NCBI GenBank assembly: GCA_012521525.1
Contig: JAAYMG010000345.1
Location: 1-15,869, forward strand
Direction of reading: 5' to 3'
DNA length: 15,869 bases
Origin: Clostridiales bacterium
Lineage (GTDB): Bacteria > Bacillota > Clostridia > Oscillospirales > JAAYOS01
Shown here: positions 14,135-15,869 of the stretch, piece after piece
Numbering within the stretch: the stretch's first letter is position 1
Layout: every line of letters begins with the position of its first letter
The notes under the pieces: generated by a model
Seen by the model: only the letters and a program-made list of their open reading frames with translations
Told to the model about the DNA's origin: nothing
The model's database searches: none
Program-made: the position numbers and the translations under genes

Positions 14135-15061
14135 ATGAAAGAGCCTTTTGTTTTTTTATGTTCTGAAATAACCAGAGAAAACGCGCTGACATTGGTCAAA
14201 TGGCTGAAAGACAAAGAGGTGACGAAATACCTAAGCGATCCCCAGGATGTTTCCGACAGCATCGAGCAGGTGGTTTACAATACTAACCTGCCGGTCCTGA
14301 CACATCTGTTCAATCGCGACGGCAGGTTCTATATGGTCTATAACAAGCAAAACAAGCCGGTAGGATTCGTACGGCTTGTGAAGAGAGGCTTTGACTATGA
14401 GATCGTTATCGTGATCGGAGACCGGAGCAACTGGGGCAGAAAATTAGGTACATGGGCCATAAAGGAAAGCATAAAAATCGCCTTCTTTGATTTCAGGGCA
14501 AAAAAAGTTATCGCAAATATCCAGAAAGAAAACAGAAGATCACTGCGCGCATTTGTAAACAACGGTTTCAAGCTCGAAAAAGTAGGCAAGTCGTTTAGGA
14601 CTTTTTCTATCACTATGGATAGATATTTAATGTTTGTAAACGGCAAGGCGGTTTTAGCGGCCAGAATCTACATAACCGAAACTGACATGGAAAGACTCGA
14701 AAAAAACCTCGAGTCCGTTCTGCACAGCGAAAACGTTCCCGAGAAGTTCATACTGGATCTTGAATATGAAATCAGCAGAGCCACAATAGTTGATCCGAAA
14801 CAGATTTCCGATGATATAATCACTATGAATTCGCGTGTATTGCTGCATCTGGACGGCGAAGAGATGGAAGTTTCTCTGGTTTATCCCCAGGACGCCGATC
14901 CCGACAGCAATAAGATGTCTGTTTTATCTCCAATAGGTACTGCCATACTGGGGTATGGCGAAGGAAGTGAGATCGAGTGGGAGCTTCCTTCCGGCGTTTC
15001 GAAGATCCACGTCAAAAAAGTTTTATATCAGCCTGAAGCCGCCGGCGACTATCACTTGTAA
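14135..15061 (+). CDS. GNAT acetyltransferase fused to an Rnk / GreA-GreB-like C-terminal domain
   Basis: 308 residues in one uninterrupted frame. Residues 1 to about 165 are a GNAT fold: EVTKYLSDP (28-36), the acetyl-CoA strand and loop IVIVIGDRSNWGRKLGTWA (90-108), and IQKENRRSLRAFVNNGFK (129-146). Residues about 172-308 match the E. coli Rnk (nucleoside diphosphate kinase regulator) plan: a helical stretch (about 182-215), then the FKBP-like GreA/GreB C-terminal domain with DDIITMNSRV (226-235), SVLSPIGTAILGYGEG (262-277), WELPSGVS (282-289) and YQPEAAGDYHL (298-308). Rnk and Gre factors bind RNA polymerase at the secondary channel. The fusion could bring an acetyltransferase to polymerase or a nearby target (inference). 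A GGAG box 6 nt before the ATG is clear. The 3' end overlaps the convergent metallo-hydrolase by 10 bp. Confidence 0.88.
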   Translation: MKEPFVFLCSEITRENALTLVKWLKDKEVTKYLSDPQDVSDSIEQVVYNTNLPVLTHLFNRDGRFYMVYNKQNKPVGFVRLVKRGFDYEIVIVIGDRSNWGRKLGTWAIKESIKIAFFDFRAKKVIANIQKENRRSLRAFVNNGFKLEKVGKSFRTFSITMDRYLMFVNGKAVLAARIYITETDMERLEKNLESVLHSENVPEKFILDLEYEISRATIVDPKQISDDIITMNSRVLLHLDGEEMEVSLVYPQDADPDSNKMSVLSPIGTAILGYGEGSEIEWELPSGVSKIHVKKVLYQPEAAGDYHL

Positions 15062-15741
15062 TAAATCCCGCCATGATAGCAATAGTAAGCTTTTGCTTCT
15101 AACGACAATAACTTTTCCATGGACTTTTCAGCCTGTTCGATATCCAGCGTAAACTGCGGGTTGGCTATGACAGGCTTCCCGTACTCCAGCACGATCGCAT
15201 CACCGGTTATGACGATTGAAACCTTTTCCATGAAGAGAGAGAGATGTCCGGGTGTGTGTCCGGGTGTGGCGATGATCTTGCATCCCCCGCACCAATCCAA
15301 AATTTCTCCGTCATTTAGAAAAACTTCAACTTCTACGGGCTCCACCCGGCGCAGCATTTCACAAAATGCCCTGCCAAACTCCTGCTGTTCAGGAGGAAGC
15401 GTTTCCTGGATCTCTTCCGCTTGCTGCAGCCTCAACGGCTTTTCATGTGCGGAAATATACGGTGCCTCTGCGGCAGAGGCATATATTTTTATGCCGGGAT
15501 TTTGCCTTTTTATGGCCGCGGCCGCTCCCATATGGTCATGATCATGATGGGTCAATACAAGTCCGGTTATCTGCTCCACGGACAGTCCAAGTCGATGCAG
15601 CTCCTTTTCAAGAAAAGGAAGAGATCCGATGAAACCACAGTCGACAAGAATTATGTTTCGATCATCCCAAAGCAATGTCGGGTAAACCGTATTTTCTGTA
15701 TCACCAAATGGCATGGTTATGGGGAAATTGATAATTTTCAT
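15052..15741 (-). CDS. Metallo-beta-lactamase-fold hydrolase
   Basis: 229 residues from the ATG at 15741, chosen because GGAGG lies just upstream; an in-frame ATG at 15777 precedes that box. The metal motif reads THHDHDHMG (64-72), in which an Asp (D67) sits where most family members have the second His, as in the THxDxDHxG subgroup common in Bacillota. Further ligands fit H162 in TPGHTPGH (159-166), D181 in TGDA (179-182) and H223 near the C-terminus. Relatives include glyoxalase II-like thioesterases, lactonases and other hydrolases; the substrate cannot be assigned. No signal peptide is present, so it is cytoplasmic. The stop codon is inside the 3' end of the convergent GNAT-Rnk gene. Confidence 0.9.
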   Translation of the reverse strand: MKIINFPITMPFGDTENTVYPTLLWDDRNIILVDCGFIGSLPFLEKELHRLGLSVEQITGLVLTHHDHDHMGAAAAIKRQNPGIKIYASAAEAPYISAHEKPLRLQQAEEIQETLPPEQQEFGRAFCEMLRRVEPVEVEVFLNDGEILDWCGGCKIIATPGHTPGHLSLFMEKVSIVITGDAIVLEYGKPVIANPQFTLDIEQAEKSMEKLLSLEAKAYYCYHGGIYYK

Positions 15742-15801
15742 ACATCCTCCAAAAATGAAATAAGAAAACTGCTGCATAGAAATATTTTTCCTGAAATTGT
15801 A

Positions 15802-15831
15802 TTGACCTATCTATGCATGCCGGATTACAAT
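15802..15831 (+). promoter_or_regulatory. Sigma-A promoter for the gene at the right edge
   Basis: TTGACC (15802-15807), an 18-nt spacer and TACAAT (15826-15831) match both hexamers at 5/6. The predicted start near 15838 is about 25 nt before the ATG at 15863. Confidence 0.7.
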
Positions 15832-15862
15832 CAGGCTAACTTTGCATCAAGGAGACGTTAAA

Positions 15863-15869
15863 ATGAACA
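15863..15869 (+). CDS. First codons of an unidentified gene, cut by the window edge
   Basis: An ATG with AAGGAGA (15849-15855) placed 7 nt upstream and a good promoter starts a gene reading Met-Asn before the window ends. Nothing can be said about the product. It is divergent from the metallo-hydrolase. Confidence 0.6.

Overview
This window looks like chromosomal DNA from a low-to-mid GC Gram-positive bacterium, most likely a member of the Clostridia. The evidence is strong GGAGG ribosome binding sites, sigma-A-like promoters, GTG and TTG starts, and a Clostridia-style polyamine operon. Genus cannot be read from the sequence. No rRNA, tRNA, CRISPR array, insertion sequence or phage module was seen.

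Layout. (1) Positions 1-4474, minus strand: a tightly packed polyamine operon read as speD, speA-like decarboxylase, speE, speB and a carboxy(nor)spermidine dehydrogenase cut by the left edge. It holds parts of both the decarboxylated-SAM route and the carboxyspermidine route. (2) 4717-5946, plus: an RlmI-type 23S rRNA m5C methyltransferase, divergent from the operon. (3) 6162-7102, plus: two adjacent paralogous small proteins of unknown function sharing a C-x2-C-x9-H-x-C motif, followed by pyroglutamyl-peptidase I with a clear terminator. (4) 8061-9245, plus: a secreted beta-helix-like protein with a C-terminal membrane anchor, followed by a 334-bp intergenic region full of hairpins. (5) 9580-10779, minus: an MFS efflux-type transporter that lacks its first membrane helix and an in-frame start, although a good promoter and a short leader ORF lie upstream. 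(6) 11067-12170, minus: an unrecognised multi-pass membrane protein with its own strong promoter and a palindrome over the -35 box. (7) 12444-13319, minus: a general-stress-type SDR oxidoreductase. (8) 13585-13908, plus: CutA. (9) 14135-15061, plus: a GNAT acetyltransferase fused to an Rnk/GreA-GreB-like C-terminal domain, preceded by a promoter with six 10-bp tandem repeats abutting its -35 box. (10) 15052-15741, minus: a metallo-beta-lactamase-fold hydrolase whose 3' end overlaps the fusion gene. (11) The first codons of another plus-strand gene at the right edge, with a good promoter.

Only the polyamine genes form an evident pathway. The rest are single genes with their own signals. The items most worth a second look are the GNAT-Rnk fusion with its repeat-decorated promoter, the tandem zinc-finger-like paralogs, the N-terminally deleted transporter with a leader ORF, and the long hairpins at 9264-9509.
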